A stretch of 64,000 bases of DNA from Bartonella sp. M0283 (GCF_016100455.1 NZ_JACFSK010000001.1:434001-498000), one strand, 5' to 3'. Numbered from the stretch's first letter, positions 18,161 to 27,656 are shown. A program made the numbers and translations. The notes: a model not told the origin generated them from the letters alone.

Positions 18161-19603
18161 ATGAAACTTTCAGATAAAGAGCTGTTGAAAGACAAGTGCC
18201 TGATTGACGGCAAATGGCTTTCTGCAAAAAGCAATGAAACAATCGCCGTTACCAACCCGGCAGATGGCGCGGTGGTTGGTCATGTGCCTTCGCTTTCCGC
18301 TGGCGAGGTGGAAAAAGTCATTGAGGCTTCAAATGCGGCCCTCGAACAATGGCGAGAGAAGACAGCTTCCGAGCGGTCGCAAATCCTGCGCAAGTGGTTT
18401 GATCTCATCGTTGCCAATGCCGATGATCTGGCGATAATTATGACAAGTGAGCAAGGTAAACCTTTGAAAGAAGCACGTGGCGAAATTGTTTACGCTGCTT
18501 CCTTTGTCGAATGGTTTGCTGAAGAAGCCAAGAGGACTTACGGAGATACCATTCCTTCGCCTCAGCACAAACAACGTATTACTGTCATCAAACAACCTGT
18601 CGGGGTAACGGCAGCGATTACACCGTGGAATTTTCCTGCTGCAATGATCACACGTAAAGCTGCGCCTGCACTTGCCGCAGGCTGCACGATGATTGTAAGG
18701 CCAGCCAGTCTAACACCGCTCACTGCTCTTGCCTTGGGCGAGCTTGCTAACCGCGCAGGAATTCCGGCCGGCGTTTTACAGGTAATTACGGGTAAATCAT
18801 CAACAATCGGTAAAGTACTTACTGATAGCCATATTGTGCGGAAACTGTCATTCACAGGGTCAACAGAGGTCGGGCGCACGCTTATGGCCGAATGTGCACC
18901 GACGATCAAGCGTATTTCGCTTGAACTTGGCGGGAACGCACCTTTCATCGTGTTTGATGATGCTGATCTTGATGAAGCTGTTAAAGGTGCTATCGCATCA
19001 AAATATCGCAATGCCGGCCAAACCTGCGTTTGCGCTAACCGCCTTCTCGTTCAGGAAGGGGTTTATGAAGCCTTTACCAAAAAACTCGAACAGGCAGTCA
19101 AGGCTTTGAAAATCGGCGATGGACTGAAACCCGGAACCGATATCGGGCCGATGATCGAAGAAAATGCGTTGGAAAAGGTGGAAGAACATATCGCAGATGC
19201 GGTAAAAAAAGGTGGCAAGCTTGTTTATGGCGGAAAAAGATTGGGAGGGCTTTTTATAGAACCGGCGATTGTAACGGGCGTCACACAAGATATGCGTTTT
19301 GCGCATGAAGAAACATTCGGACCTGTTGCACCATTGTTTAAATTCAAAACGGAAGATGAAGCAATTCGTATGGCCAATGATACCATTTTCGGTCTTGCCG
19401 CTTATTTCTATACGCGCGATTTCAGTCGTGCTGTCAGGGTGAGTGAAGCGCTTGAATATGGTATGGTCGGCCACAATACCGGTTTGATTTCCAATGAAGT
19501 TGCCCCGTTCGGAGGCGTTAAGCAATCCGGCCTCGGGCGCGAAGGTTCCAAATATGGAATAGAAGAATATATGGAAATCAAATATATATGCAGTGCTCTG
19601 TAA
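18161..19603 (+). CDS. gabD: NAD(P)-dependent succinate-semialdehyde dehydrogenase
   Basis: A 480-residue aldehyde dehydrogenase of the GabD type that oxidises succinate semialdehyde to succinate, feeding the TCA cycle. The N-terminus has CLIDGKWL and VTNPADG; TPWNFPAAMITRKAAPALAAG covers the cofactor site (in parts: TPWNFPAAMI, RKAAPALAAG); the general base Glu is in LELGGNAP and the catalytic Cys in GQTCVCANR. The C-terminus GREGSKYGIEEYMEIKYIC is the usual GabD end. Length is normal. AGGAGG precedes the ATG. An iron-containing alcohol dehydrogenase follows 112 bases downstream on the same strand, which hints at oxidation of 4-hydroxybutyrate through succinate semialdehyde. Confidence 0.93.
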   Translation: MKLSDKELLKDKCLIDGKWLSAKSNETIAVTNPADGAVVGHVPSLSAGEVEKVIEASNAALEQWREKTASERSQILRKWFDLIVANADDLAIIMTSEQGKPLKEARGEIVYAASFVEWFAEEAKRTYGDTIPSPQHKQRITVIKQPVGVTAAITPWNFPAAMITRKAAPALAAGCTMIVRPASLTPLTALALGELANRAGIPAGVLQVITGKSSTIGKVLTDSHIVRKLSFTGSTEVGRTLMAECAPTIKRISLELGGNAPFIVFDDADLDEAVKGAIASKYRNAGQTCVCANRLLVQEGVYEAFTKKLEQAVKALKIGDGLKPGTDIGPMIEENALEKVEEHIADAVKKGGKLVYGGKRLGGLFIEPAIVTGVTQDMRFAHEETFGPVAPLFKFKTEDEAIRMANDTIFGLAAYFYTRDFSRAVRVSEALEYGMVGHNTGLISNEVAPFGGVKQSGLGREGSKYGIEEYMEIKYICSAL

Positions 19604-19638
19604 AAGTTGTTCTGCACGGAACATAATTTAAGCGTATG

Positions 19639-19672
19639 AAACGGGCCGCAATTGTTCTTATGCGGCTCGTTT
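19639..19672. other. Hairpin between gabD and the alcohol dehydrogenase gene
   Basis: 12-bp stem AAACGGGCCGCA / TGCGGCTCGTTT with one wobble and a ten-base loop. It is followed by AAAAAG rather than a T tract, so it looks more like an RNA-processing or stabilising stem inside an operon than a terminator. Confidence 0.6.
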
Positions 19673-19715
19673 AAAAAGTGGTCGGATTTCCATTCCGGAG
19701 GTGGAGGAGGAAAAT

Positions 19716-20870
19716 ATGCAGGAATTTTGTTTCGAGGCTGTGCCGTCAATTACCGTGAAGTGGGGTGGTGCAAACAAGCTCGGAGAATTTGTAGAACACT
19801 ATTATGAAGAACGCAAAATACTGATTGTTACTGATGGCAGTCTTCATAAGGCGGGTGTTCTTGAACAGCCAAAATTGTCATTGGAGAAAGCCGGCTTCAA
19901 AGTCGCCGTTTTCGACAAAGTTGTCGCTGACCCGCCAGAAAATATTGTTCTTGAATGCGTGGAAAAAGCCAGAGCGGCCGGTGTTAATATCGTCGTCGGC
20001 TTTGGCGGCGGCTCCTCTATGGATGTCGCCAAACTTTCAGCAGTGCTGATACGGTCCGAACAAAAATTGCAAGATCTTTATGGTATTGGAAAAGTGAAGG
20101 GCAAGCGTCTGCCTCTTATCCAGATACCGACAACTGCCGGAACCGGTTCGGAGTCTACCAATATAACCATTCTGACCACCGGTGAAACCACGAAGATGGG
20201 TGTTGTTGCCAATCAGCTCTATGCAGATAAAGTTCTCCTTGATGGCGAGCTGACTATTGGTTTGCCAAAGCTGCAAACGGCTGCTACCGGTATCGACGCG
20301 ATGGTCCACGCCATTGAAGCCTATACCGGAAAATTGAAAAAGAATCCGCTATCGGACGCCTTTGCTCGTGAAGCATTGAAGCTGTTGTCGGCAAATATTG
20401 TGACTGCTTGCAATGACGGGCATAATAAAGAAGCTCGTGAGGCAATGTTGCTTGGAGCAAATTTGGCGGGCCAAGCTTTTGCAAATTCGCCGGTTGGTGC
20501 AGTTCATGCTTTGGCTTATCCTTTGGGCGGTCATTATCATTTGCCACATGGTCTTACCAATGCGCTCATGCTCGGTCCGGTTTTAAGGTTCAATATGAAA
20601 GCAGCCGCTCACCTTTATGCCGAACTGGGTGAGGTTGTTTGCACGCACACAAAAGGCACCGAGATAGAGCGCTCAAAAGCTTTTGTCGAGTTCATGGAAA
20701 AATTGATGAGGGATACCGGCGCACCACGCCATTTGAAGGAAGTGGGCGTTACAGATAACAGTTTGGCATTGCTGGCAAGCGATGCGATGAAACAGACAAG
20801 ATTGCTTGTCAATAATCCGGTCGAAGTAACAGAAGCGGATGCTCTCGAACTTTATCGACAGGCGTTCTGA
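19716..20870 (+). CDS. Iron-containing alcohol dehydrogenase
   Basis: A 384-residue group III (iron-type) alcohol dehydrogenase. VGFGGGSSMDVAK is the dinucleotide-binding motif; PTTAGTGSESTN and the metal-binding stretches GIDAMVHAIEAYTG and HALAYPLGGHYHLPHGLTNA provide the Asp/His ligands of Fe2+ or Zn2+. I chose ATG 19716 because GGAGGAGG lies directly upstream; the in-frame GTG at 19701 is part of that ribosome site. Paired with the succinate-semialdehyde dehydrogenase, a 4-hydroxybutyrate dehydrogenase role is plausible. Lactaldehyde/propanediol or maleylacetate reductase-type activities are alternatives that sequence alone does not exclude. Confidence 0.9.
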   Translation: MQEFCFEAVPSITVKWGGANKLGEFVEHYYEERKILIVTDGSLHKAGVLEQPKLSLEKAGFKVAVFDKVVADPPENIVLECVEKARAAGVNIVVGFGGGSSMDVAKLSAVLIRSEQKLQDLYGIGKVKGKRLPLIQIPTTAGTGSESTNITILTTGETTKMGVVANQLYADKVLLDGELTIGLPKLQTAATGIDAMVHAIEAYTGKLKKNPLSDAFAREALKLLSANIVTACNDGHNKEAREAMLLGANLAGQAFANSPVGAVHALAYPLGGHYHLPHGLTNALMLGPVLRFNMKAAAHLYAELGEVVCTHTKGTEIERSKAFVEFMEKLMRDTGAPRHLKEVGVTDNSLALLASDAMKQTRLLVNNPVEVTEADALELYRQAF

Positions 20871-20905
20871 TGAACGCTTTTTCGTGAATTACACTGAAAT
20901 GATCT

Positions 20906-20940
20906 CATAACCCGTTAAAGGCGGGTTATGGGATTTTTTT
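20906..20940 (+). terminator. Rho-independent terminator after the alcohol dehydrogenase gene
   Basis: CATAACCCG pairs with CGGGTTATG around a seven-base loop; GGATTTTTTT follows. About 36 bases after the stop codon. Confidence 0.8.
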
Positions 20941-21591
20941 GCCCCTTGAATCGTCGTAGATGTTGAACCGGAATAAACGTTTTGATTCAAGCTTTGTGAA
21001 CGGGCCTTTCACATAAAACTCGCTATCGTGCAATTTTAGCTTCACCAGCATTAAATATCTAAAACACATTTCAAGTTTCACGATTGAAAAGATCGATTTG
21101 AATCGCCGGTTCTAGTTTCCGGCGCCGGCTTCTTCTAAATATTCATTGCGGTCCTTGTTGTCCTTTATTGGTTTAATTCGCTTGATGAAAAAATATAGGA
21201 CTTAAGGGAAAGGAAAATATAACGACTTTGGACAAGCGAAATATCGAACTTTGGAAAAGGGAAATATGACGTCGCAAAGGAAAGGGGGAAGGGGATGAAA
21301 AATAAGCTTTCAAGGTGATGCAAACAGGAAAGCTAGCACTTGAAGAGAGCCAATGGCGATAAAGAGAGGCCGGAATAAACGGATGAGGTGGGAATAGACG
21401 AATGTATGAGTGCAGAAAAAGAAAGTCCACGAATAAAATACAAGCAGAAATAACGTCAAGAAACAGATAAAGAGCTTGTAAATGATGCAGAGAATTTATG
21501 GGGAAACATGCACAGAGGTGAGGGGCTAAAGAAATATTGAAGCGACTTTAATGTCGTCCACGAAAGAAACCGAATTTTCAGGAAAATGAGG

Positions 21592-21670
21592 GGGCCAGAA
21601 AAACGGGCCAGATGAAAACGGGCCAGATGAAAACGGGCCAGAAAAACGGGACAGATGAAAACGGGCAAAC
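21592..21670. repeat. Short tandem repeat array
   Basis: Five units plus a truncated sixth. GGGCCAGATGAAAAC (15 bp) occurs at 21605 and 21620, with a variant GGGACAGATGAAAAC at 21648; GGGCCAGAAAAAC (13 bp) occurs at 21592 and 21635; GGGCAAAC closes the array. The two unit lengths differ by two bases, so no reading frame is kept, which argues against a coding repeat. Confidence 0.85.
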
Positions 21671-21711
21671 AAAGCGGAAGGGCGTTGTTCCGCTTACATG
21701 ATTGCCCGTTT
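21659..21711. other. Nested inverted repeat
   Basis: Outer arms AAACGGGCAA (21659) / TTGCCCGTTT (21702) enclose inner arms AAGCGGAA (21672) / TTCCGCTT (21688). The left outer arm is shared with the tandem array. The structure can fold on either strand and lies about 90 bases past the stop of the minus-strand MFS gene. It may be a terminator or a relic of a palindromic element. Confidence 0.65.
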
Positions 21712-21802
21712 GCTGAACCGGATTAAAAAATATTCTTAACCAGAAACAGCCGCACTATCGGTTTCGGTAACAGCTTGGCTAAAGGTTCCAGTAACAGCCG
21801 GA

Positions 21803-23125
21803 TTACCGGCTGATAGATTCGAGTGTGCGGCCTCGCGTTTCTTCACCCAACACGATGATGACGATTGCAACTGCCAGAAGTACTCCTGTGAACATTATGA
21901 ATACACTGGAAAACGCTTCTTTATCTACTGCCATCATATGGGTAACGACCATCGGGGCAACAATACCGCCAACCCGGCCGATAGCGGAAGCCCAACCGGA
22001 GCCGAAAGCACGAATATTGGCCGGATATTGTTCGGGCGTATATGAATAAAGAACACCCCAGGCACCAAGGTTGAAAAACGACAACAGGCAGCCCCACAAA
22101 ATGATCATGCCATCCGACGACGCTTGTCCGAAGAAATAAGCGCATATTGCACAAGCTGCGATAAAGCCGGACAAAGTAGCTTTACGCCCGAGTATTTCAA
22201 TCAACCAGGCTGCTGCCATATAGCCGGGAAGCTGTGCCAAAATAAGGATCAACGTGTATTTGGATGATTTGACAATGCTGAAGCCGTGCTGTTCCAATAG
22301 GCTCGGAAGCCATGTGAAGATACCGTAATAGGAATAGACAATGCCGAACCATATGAGCCACAGCATGATTGTGCGTCTGGCAAGACCGCTTGACCATAAT
22401 TGTGTGAAAGAAACGTTGTGCTTTTCGGCAACAGGGGCAACTTCGATTTTTTCCACGACCGGAACACCAGCTTCTTTTTCAAGTTGGCATACGATTTTAT
22501 GAGCTTCTTCAATGCGCCCGCGATTGATAAGATAGGGAATAGATTCAGGAATTTTACGCCAGATATGAAACACATAGAGTGCCGGTATGCCGCAAATGAT
22601 GAAGGCTATCTGCCAACCGTAAGCCGGAATGACAAAAAAGGCGATAAGCGCAGCAAGAAGCCAGCCCACTCCCCAGAAACTTTCTAACAAAACGATGAAA
22701 CGACCGCGTACCCGAGCCGGTACATATTCGCTGACGAGACTGACAGCAACCGGTAATTGTCCGCCGAGACCAAAACCAACAATGAACCGGAACACCAATA
22801 ACCATTTCAGATCGGGGGCAATGCCGCATAAGGCGGTGGCAATACTATAAACGACAAGTGTTGCTGCAAAAACTGTCTTTCTGCCAATTCTGTCGGCAAT
22901 GCCGCCGGCCAATACGGCTCCGATAGCCATTCCGACAAATCCGATACTGACAACCGAGGCCTTTTCCGCAGCCGCCAGATGCCAACTTTCTGACAAACGC
23001 GGCATAATAAAAGCGATAAGACCAGTGTCCATAGCATCGAACATCCAGCCTAAACCGGTTACCAGCAATAATCGATAGTGAAACTTTCCGAGCGGCAGTC
23101 GTTGAACGCGCGAAATCAGATCCAT
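21803..23125 (-). CDS. MFS transporter, AAHS/sugar-porter-like
   Basis: A 440-residue, 12-helix inner-membrane carrier. GLGWMFDAMDTGLIAFI in helix 1 is typical of the aromatic-acid/niacin-type (AAHS, NiaP-like) and related sugar-porter branches; motif A GIADRIGRKTVF follows helix 2, and VSEYVPARVRGRFI and SYTPEQYPANIRAFGSG match the PESPR-like loops of the sugar-porter clan. A substrate such as a small organic acid or vitamin is possible but not determined. It is convergent with the gabD/alcohol dehydrogenase pair and preceded by a long AT-rich region, so it has its own promoter. The gene ends in a small hairpin (CAGCCGG / CCGGCTG) that overlaps the stop codon. Confidence 0.88.
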   Translation of the reverse strand: MDLISRVQRLPLGKFHYRLLLVTGLGWMFDAMDTGLIAFIMPRLSESWHLAAAEKASVVSIGFVGMAIGAVLAGGIADRIGRKTVFAATLVVYSIATALCGIAPDLKWLLVFRFIVGFGLGGQLPVAVSLVSEYVPARVRGRFIVLLESFWGVGWLLAALIAFFVIPAYGWQIAFIICGIPALYVFHIWRKIPESIPYLINRGRIEEAHKIVCQLEKEAGVPVVEKIEVAPVAEKHNVSFTQLWSSGLARRTIMLWLIWFGIVYSYYGIFTWLPSLLEQHGFSIVKSSKYTLILILAQLPGYMAAAWLIEILGRKATLSGFIAACAICAYFFGQASSDGMIILWGCLLSFFNLGAWGVLYSYTPEQYPANIRAFGSGWASAIGRVGGIVAPMVVTHMMAVDKEAFSSVFIMFTGVLLAVAIVIIVLGEETRGRTLESISR

Positions 23126-24675
23126 TATACCCTCTTCCCAAATTGAAAACTCATGATGAATTTATGACTGGATCAACATTTCTATATAATTATTAAATAA
23201 TTTTCAAATATAAAAAATATTTAAACACATTAAATACAATATAATCTAAAATTATAATAATTATAAAATTAAAATATATTTACCATATCTCCATTTTTTA
23301 ATGTATATATATTTTTGTTACCTGAAAGACAAGCAAATGTAACACCCCATCAACCCAATGTTGAAACGGGAGACGCTAACCCCGCCCGCACCAGAAAAAC
23401 GACGTTGTACTATAATTGAAAATAATTCGACAGAAAAGAAAATTCGTTAGAAAACCCCGGATTATTAAGTAAAAATCGGGTGAATAGGGTTACGGTGATT
23501 GTTGGAGAAGAGATGAAAAAAGCAAAAAGACGCGGGGGAAAATATCAGATTTGAAGCAGCAGAAAAATAAAGTTAAAAACGGTGAAAAAGGCAAATAGAT
23601 CAAATGCCTATTTTCTGTTAGCCGGAATTAAGAGAAAGACAAAAGCTTCAAGGCAAAACAGGTTCGGATAAAGGTGAAATCAATTCCGAAATAGACAAAA
23701 AATTGTTTCTTAAAGATCCATTCAATAAAACGACAAATGTGAAAGTCATGAATTTGACGCGGCTCTTCAAAAGCAGCCAATTATTGTTGGAAAACTGCAC
23801 CCAGCTAACAATGACGAGTAAAGAAAATTCAGGAAAAGAATACGAAGTCAAAGCGCACCATAAAAGCAATAAGACAATCATGATATATCGACGGTCCGCT
23901 TAATTAGCCGGAAAGAATGTTTAATTCATTGGATATTTCGTTTTTTGGGGAAAGTGCACTTGAAGAAGGACAAGAAAAAACAAGTAAATTCGATATCGTT
24001 AAAGTTCGGCGGCAAAATAAGGGGGCAAAATTCCCGAAAAGATCGAGGAAAATATAAAACAATATAAAGGTTTCATGGATAGTTGTGACCGCTCTATAAA
24101 ACGACGATATACGATAAAATCGACATTATAATTCAATATTTGTCTTCTTGAACTTACTGTGCAGATTATTCGATTTCATCGTTTACAGTCTATCGTGATA
24201 GCTCTCACCAATATCTCTCGATAGTATTATTCTCGGAAGGCGGGCTACTTAATTTACTCGACTGTGGTTTTAACTTTGGAATACCGCTCCTCTATCACTG
24301 CGCCACTATTTGTAAATAATGGTATTTGCACATAATGGACGAAAATCGAAAAATGCGAAAAGTGATTATTCCGGTCTTTTTACGATAGGGAATGATCATC
24401 TGAAACATTTGAAGAAAGAGTATTTTAAGACAATCGAAAAATAAAAAAATGAACGTGTTTGCGGGGCATTGAACGGCATCAGAAGCATGTCTGTCTTCTA
24501 ATTGATATGATCAGGCGACATTTTTGTGAGCCTCATTGGCAGCGGGGATATGTTGAAGTCGATAAACCGGCGCGTTCCCGTTTTATGTGCAAAGGGTATA
24601 AAGAGGCAAAGGGTGGAGAGAAAGCAACACGAATGTTTCAGAGGCGATTTGCCTAAACACCGAAAGTTTGACAGA

Positions 24676-24731
24676 CACCGGAAAACAGGCACCGAAAAAC
24701 AGGCATCCAAAAAACAGGTATCGAAAAACTG
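24676..24731. repeat. 14-15 bp imperfect tandem repeat
   Basis: Four adjacent units related to CACCGAAAAACAGG, starting at 24676, 24690, 24704 and 24719; the copies differ by one to four bases and one insertion. It lies about 230 bases past the tonB stop. No coding meaning is apparent. Confidence 0.7.
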
Positions 24732-24790
24732 CGACAGGGGGGGTATCCGTTATAGCGGAACAGATTTTGAAAATGGAAAATGACAGAGCA

Positions 24791-24935
24791 GCTCCGGAAG
24801 CAATCCTGTTTCAATAGCGCTTCCAAGACATATCAAAAAGCAAAGCGAGAAAAAGTTAGGGAAAGATAAAACCAGTCTGGAAGCGTTCCGGTTTCAATAG
24901 AACGTTTCCAAGACATAGCAAAAAGCGAGGTAAGA
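24791..24935. repeat. Duplicated 60-bp hairpin unit downstream of tonB
   Basis: Two imperfect direct copies, about 24791-24850 and 24874-24935, sharing GTTTCAATAG, TTCCAAGACATA and CAAAAAGC. Each copy contains an inverted repeat: GGAAGC / GCTTCC in the first and GGAAGCGT / ACGTTTCC in the second. On the minus strand they lie directly after tonB and could act as tandem 3' stem-loops. Confidence 0.7.
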
Positions 24936-24959
24936 ATAGCTCAGAGAAAGATTTTAATG

Positions 24960-25733
24960 TTAACGTACTTCGACCGGCACAGTCAGGGAGCTATTCCAGC
25001 CTTCCGGAGGGGCAGGAATCGGGCTTGATTTTTTGACAATTTGCAAGGCCAGATCATCAATTGTCGCATCGCCGGATGAACGCGACGTGCGTGCGCTTGT
25101 AATATTGCCTTTCTGGTCAAAGTTGAAAGTGACATAAGTCGTTGAACGACTGGAGGTTGTTGGTTTTTTAGTGCGCGCAGCAATAAGAGCAATACGGCGT
25201 TGAACTTTGTTTTGCCACGATGAAACAAGCCGCCCGTTACCACCAAATACACGGTTTGTTGACGGTGCCGCATAGGTAGGGCCTCTTTTTGCAACAATTT
25301 CCGGACCCGATGATTTTTGTGTTACATCACCCTTTTTGACATCTTTTTTCGGCTCTACTTTACGGGCTACCACTTTCGGTTTTTTGACTTCTTTTTTAGG
25401 TTCGGGTTTCTTAACCTCTTCAACCATTTCCGATTTTTGGGGTTCGGGCTCCGGTTGCGGCTTTTCCTCTTCCTGCTTCGGCTCTTCTTTTTCTTCTTCC
25501 TGGTCTTGAACCATTTCTTCTTTGATAACTTCGGAAATCGTTTCTACATCCGGAGCCGTAGCTTCTTCGGCAAATTCCAGCATGATGCCTTCAGCACCAC
25601 CCCTTACAACATTCGGGTCGCCACGCATTGTACTTGCCCAATAGCCTAACCCTGCATAAACAGCGAGAACGAAAATGGTTGCCCCCAACCATAACAGAAA
25701 GTTATCCGATTCATGTGTATCAAAATTCGTCAT
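24960..25733 (-). CDS. TonB family energy transducer
   Basis: A 257-residue TonB-type protein. A short cytoplasmic N-terminus leads into one membrane helix (about residues 13-33). A long periplasmic spacer of Pro, Glu, Lys and Val repeats follows (about 75-135: EEEKEEPKQEEEKPQPEPEP and KKPEPKKEVKKPK), then a C-terminal TonB domain (about 170-257) with VQRRIALIAARTKKPT and VTFNFDQKGNITSARTSRSSGDATIDD (given in parts: TFNFDQKGNI, SRSSGDATID). It couples the proton motive force to outer-membrane receptors, usually for iron or haem. No exbB, exbD or receptor gene is adjacent. The spacer is rich in alternating acidic and basic runs. Confidence 0.9.
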   Translation of the reverse strand: MTNFDTHESDNFLLWLGATIFVLAVYAGLGYWASTMRGDPNVVRGGAEGIMLEFAEEATAPDVETISEVIKEEMVQDQEEEKEEPKQEEEKPQPEPEPQKSEMVEEVKKPEPKKEVKKPKVVARKVEPKKDVKKGDVTQKSSGPEIVAKRGPTYAAPSTNRVFGGNGRLVSSWQNKVQRRIALIAARTKKPTTSSRSTTYVTFNFDQKGNITSARTSRSSGDATIDDLALQIVKKSSPIPAPPEGWNSSLTVPVEVR

Positions 25734-26672
25734 TTATACGCTGTGCCTGAAACTGTACGCTCTAACTGAAAGCTCGAAGTCAAACTGCTTTGAGCCCAAA
25801 TTTTATGTAACCGAACAACAAAATTGTTATCCAACAATTTGATTTTTATCATCTTCAAATTACCAGGTTGCTCGACTTTTCATCATTTTTATAACCTCGC
25901 CACAGTTCAACGGCTTGTTTCATACATGACTCGTAGTCCAGCTCTATCAACACGCGGATGCTCGTCTCTTACTTCTTTGAAACAAAATCAAAAAAACTGC
26001 TTGAGGTCGTTCCAGACATTGATGTTGCTTTGCTTCAAGCAATTTCATTTTCCGGTGTTTCTCCAGACAGTTAAAGAGAAGTCATCCTCATTCCCGATTT
26101 TTCCACTTTCCCGTTTGCCAATAGCTCAAAAATCGGACATTAGGAGAAAACGCAAAAATACATGATATTTTTTATCAACTTAAATATTTTGTAATCCTTG
26201 TCAAGAGACTTTGTCTCCGACGTTTTGAGTGTTCGTAGAAAAAGCACGGGGGAAAAAGCACGGGGGAAAAGCCCGACCGGTTTGATTTTTTCCTGCATTG
26301 ATATGGAAAGGCGGCAAGTTTTCATTATAAGGCAATTTTTCCTGTAAACTCTCTGTAATAAGGCAATTTCCCGATATCCCGATAAATTGTGTTGCGGTGG
26401 TGCCAGTCTCCCGCTGACACGTTAAAAACACTCCGTTAATGCCGGCAAGTATTCACCGTATCTCGTAGTGATTTGCGTAAGCGCAACCGTCTTTTAAAGA
26501 ATCAGGTTTCAAAACAGACAATAGTCATTAGACTTTGATTAAAAGTGATAAAGAATTCTGTTTTAAAAACAAATCATCGTCCGGAACGGATTTTTATTGA
26601 TAAAACAAGGCGTTCCGAACGCTAAAAGCCAAGATGTTCGGAACAAAATACGGTTTTGACAAGTGTAGGAAT
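25734..26672. other. Intergenic region, mostly unexplained
   Basis: Spacer between tonB and the VOC gene, both on the minus strand. The first part must hold the tonB promoter. A short duplication AAAAAGCACGGGGG appears twice at about 26237-26265. The only other element I can name is the hairpin at 26612-26644. Confidence 0.45.
26606..26644 (-). terminator. Possible terminator of the VOC gene
   Basis: Stem GTTCCGAAC (26612-26620) / GTTCGGAAC (26636-26644) with a 15-base loop. On the minus strand the stem is followed by GCCTTGTTTT, a moderate T-rich tail. It starts about 30 bases past the stop of the VOC protein gene. Confidence 0.5.
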
Positions 26673-27656
26673 TTATTGCTTTTCCGTGAATTCAATGGTT
26701 GCCCCCGAAGCAAATTGTGGGGAAACGACAATCGTTTTTTCGCCTCGATCTGCAAAAGCAACGCCATTTTTCTTGAGAACAGTCTTTGTATCATCGATAT
26801 TTTTCACGAAAATGCCAAGACCTGCATAAGCATGATTTGCCACTTTTCCAATTTCGAAACCGGAAGAGAGACGGTTTTTAGCATCTTTCGGAACGATACG
26901 GATGATTGCCGAATTTTGTCCTGTCGATACAACGAACTCTCCGTCATCTTCAGCGATTTTCCCGTCTTTGAAAAGACGTGCATAGCGTTTTGCAGTTTTT
27001 TCCGGCTCGGATGATAGAAGAATAATGGATTGGAGCGCAATGGCGCCATTTTCATGAGTCATCAATTCAGAGCGCCAAACCATATCGCGGGTTTTCTGTT
27101 CACACATAAACACCTGACCGTTCGGAACTTCGTTTTTCTTGAACGCGACGGTTGAAAATGCCGCCAAGCCCTGTTTTCCTCCACCAAGATCGACCGGTCT
27201 TGAAAAATTCTGGACTTTCGTGACACCAAACCCCAGTTCAGTAAGGCTATGAGCCGCCTGAAGCGCATTGTCGATGCGTCCGGCAATCGCATAAAGGCCT
27301 TCGCCATAATTTTCGAGGTCCTGTTTTTTCTGCCGATTGGCCTCGGTTTCTTCAACGATCCCTAAAAGTTCAAAATAATCATTCTGGAACATAACGGTAT
27401 AATTTGCTGTTCCTTGCTCTTTACTGTGCAGACCACGCGGCGACAAAGTAAAGCCCAATTGGCGGAAACTTTCTGCGCTTTTCTCAAGATTATTTACCAG
27501 AATAAAAGCATGGTCTATCCCTTTTACAGGGTGAATAGCGTTTTCCCGCGATGCTGTTTCGGCAGATAATGGCGCTTCGGCCTGTTTTCCGTTTTTTTCA
27601 ACTTTGGCCGTTTTTTCAGCAATGCCGGTTTTTTGAGCTTTGGCGGAGTGAGACAT
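26673..27656 (-). CDS. VOC family (glyoxalase-like) protein
   Basis: About 327 residues. After a low-complexity Lys/Ala/Glu-rich head of about 45 residues, the protein has two consecutive vicinal-oxygen-chelate modules. The first starts VKGIDHAFILVNNLEKSAESF with the metal-type His, then GTANYTVMF and DYFELLGIVE with a Glu typical of the glyoxalase fold; the second covers about 200-327 and ends SGATIEFTEK. Family members are dioxygenases, isomerases or lyases; the reaction here is unknown. I chose ATG 27656 because AGGA lies 7 bases upstream; an ATG at 27692 gives 12 more residues without a ribosome site. The charged head is unusual for the family. Confidence 0.8.
   Translation of the reverse strand: MSHSAKAQKTGIAEKTAKVEKNGKQAEAPLSAETASRENAIHPVKGIDHAFILVNNLEKSAESFRQLGFTLSPRGLHSKEQGTANYTVMFQNDYFELLGIVEETEANRQKKQDLENYGEGLYAIAGRIDNALQAAHSLTELGFGVTKVQNFSRPVDLGGGKQGLAAFSTVAFKKNEVPNGQVFMCEQKTRDMVWRSELMTHENGAIALQSIILLSSEPEKTAKRYARLFKDGKIAEDDGEFVVSTGQNSAIIRIVPKDAKNRLSSGFEIGKVANHAYAGLGIFVKNIDDTKTVLKKNGVAFADRGEKTIVVSPQFASGATIEFTEKQ

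Larger units (their letters stand above)
20871..21802. other. Long intergenic region with repeats
   Basis: A spacer between convergent genes. It holds the alcohol dehydrogenase terminator (20906-20940), the GGGCCAGATGAAAAC repeat array (21592-21670) and the nested palindrome overlapping its end. No gene is convincing. Confidence 0.5.
23126..24959. other. 1.8-kb region without recognised genes
   Basis: The left part, about 23165-23320, is extremely AT-rich (long runs of A/T with TATA-like steps) and should contain the MFS promoter. The rest has only short chance frames, for example 23703-23903 and 24459-24656, with lysine-rich or low-complexity products and no ribosome sites. The right end holds two repeat structures (24676-24731 and 24791-24935). 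It may be decayed coding DNA, but I cannot name any ancestor. Confidence 0.5.

Noticed and set aside
18998..19624. 208-codon minus-strand open frame
   Set aside because: It is antisense to the C-terminal half of gabD, which has intact catalytic motifs.
21592..21670. CRISPR-like array
   Set aside because: Units are 13-15 bp and directly adjacent with no unique spacers, and no cas genes are present.
23703..23903. 66-codon plus-strand open frame in the 1.8-kb gap
   Set aside because: No ribosome site, low-complexity Lys/Asn product, no family. Kept only as unexplained sequence.
26237..26265. Double AAAAAGCACGGGGG
   Set aside because: A single short duplication with no structure around it; probably replication slippage.
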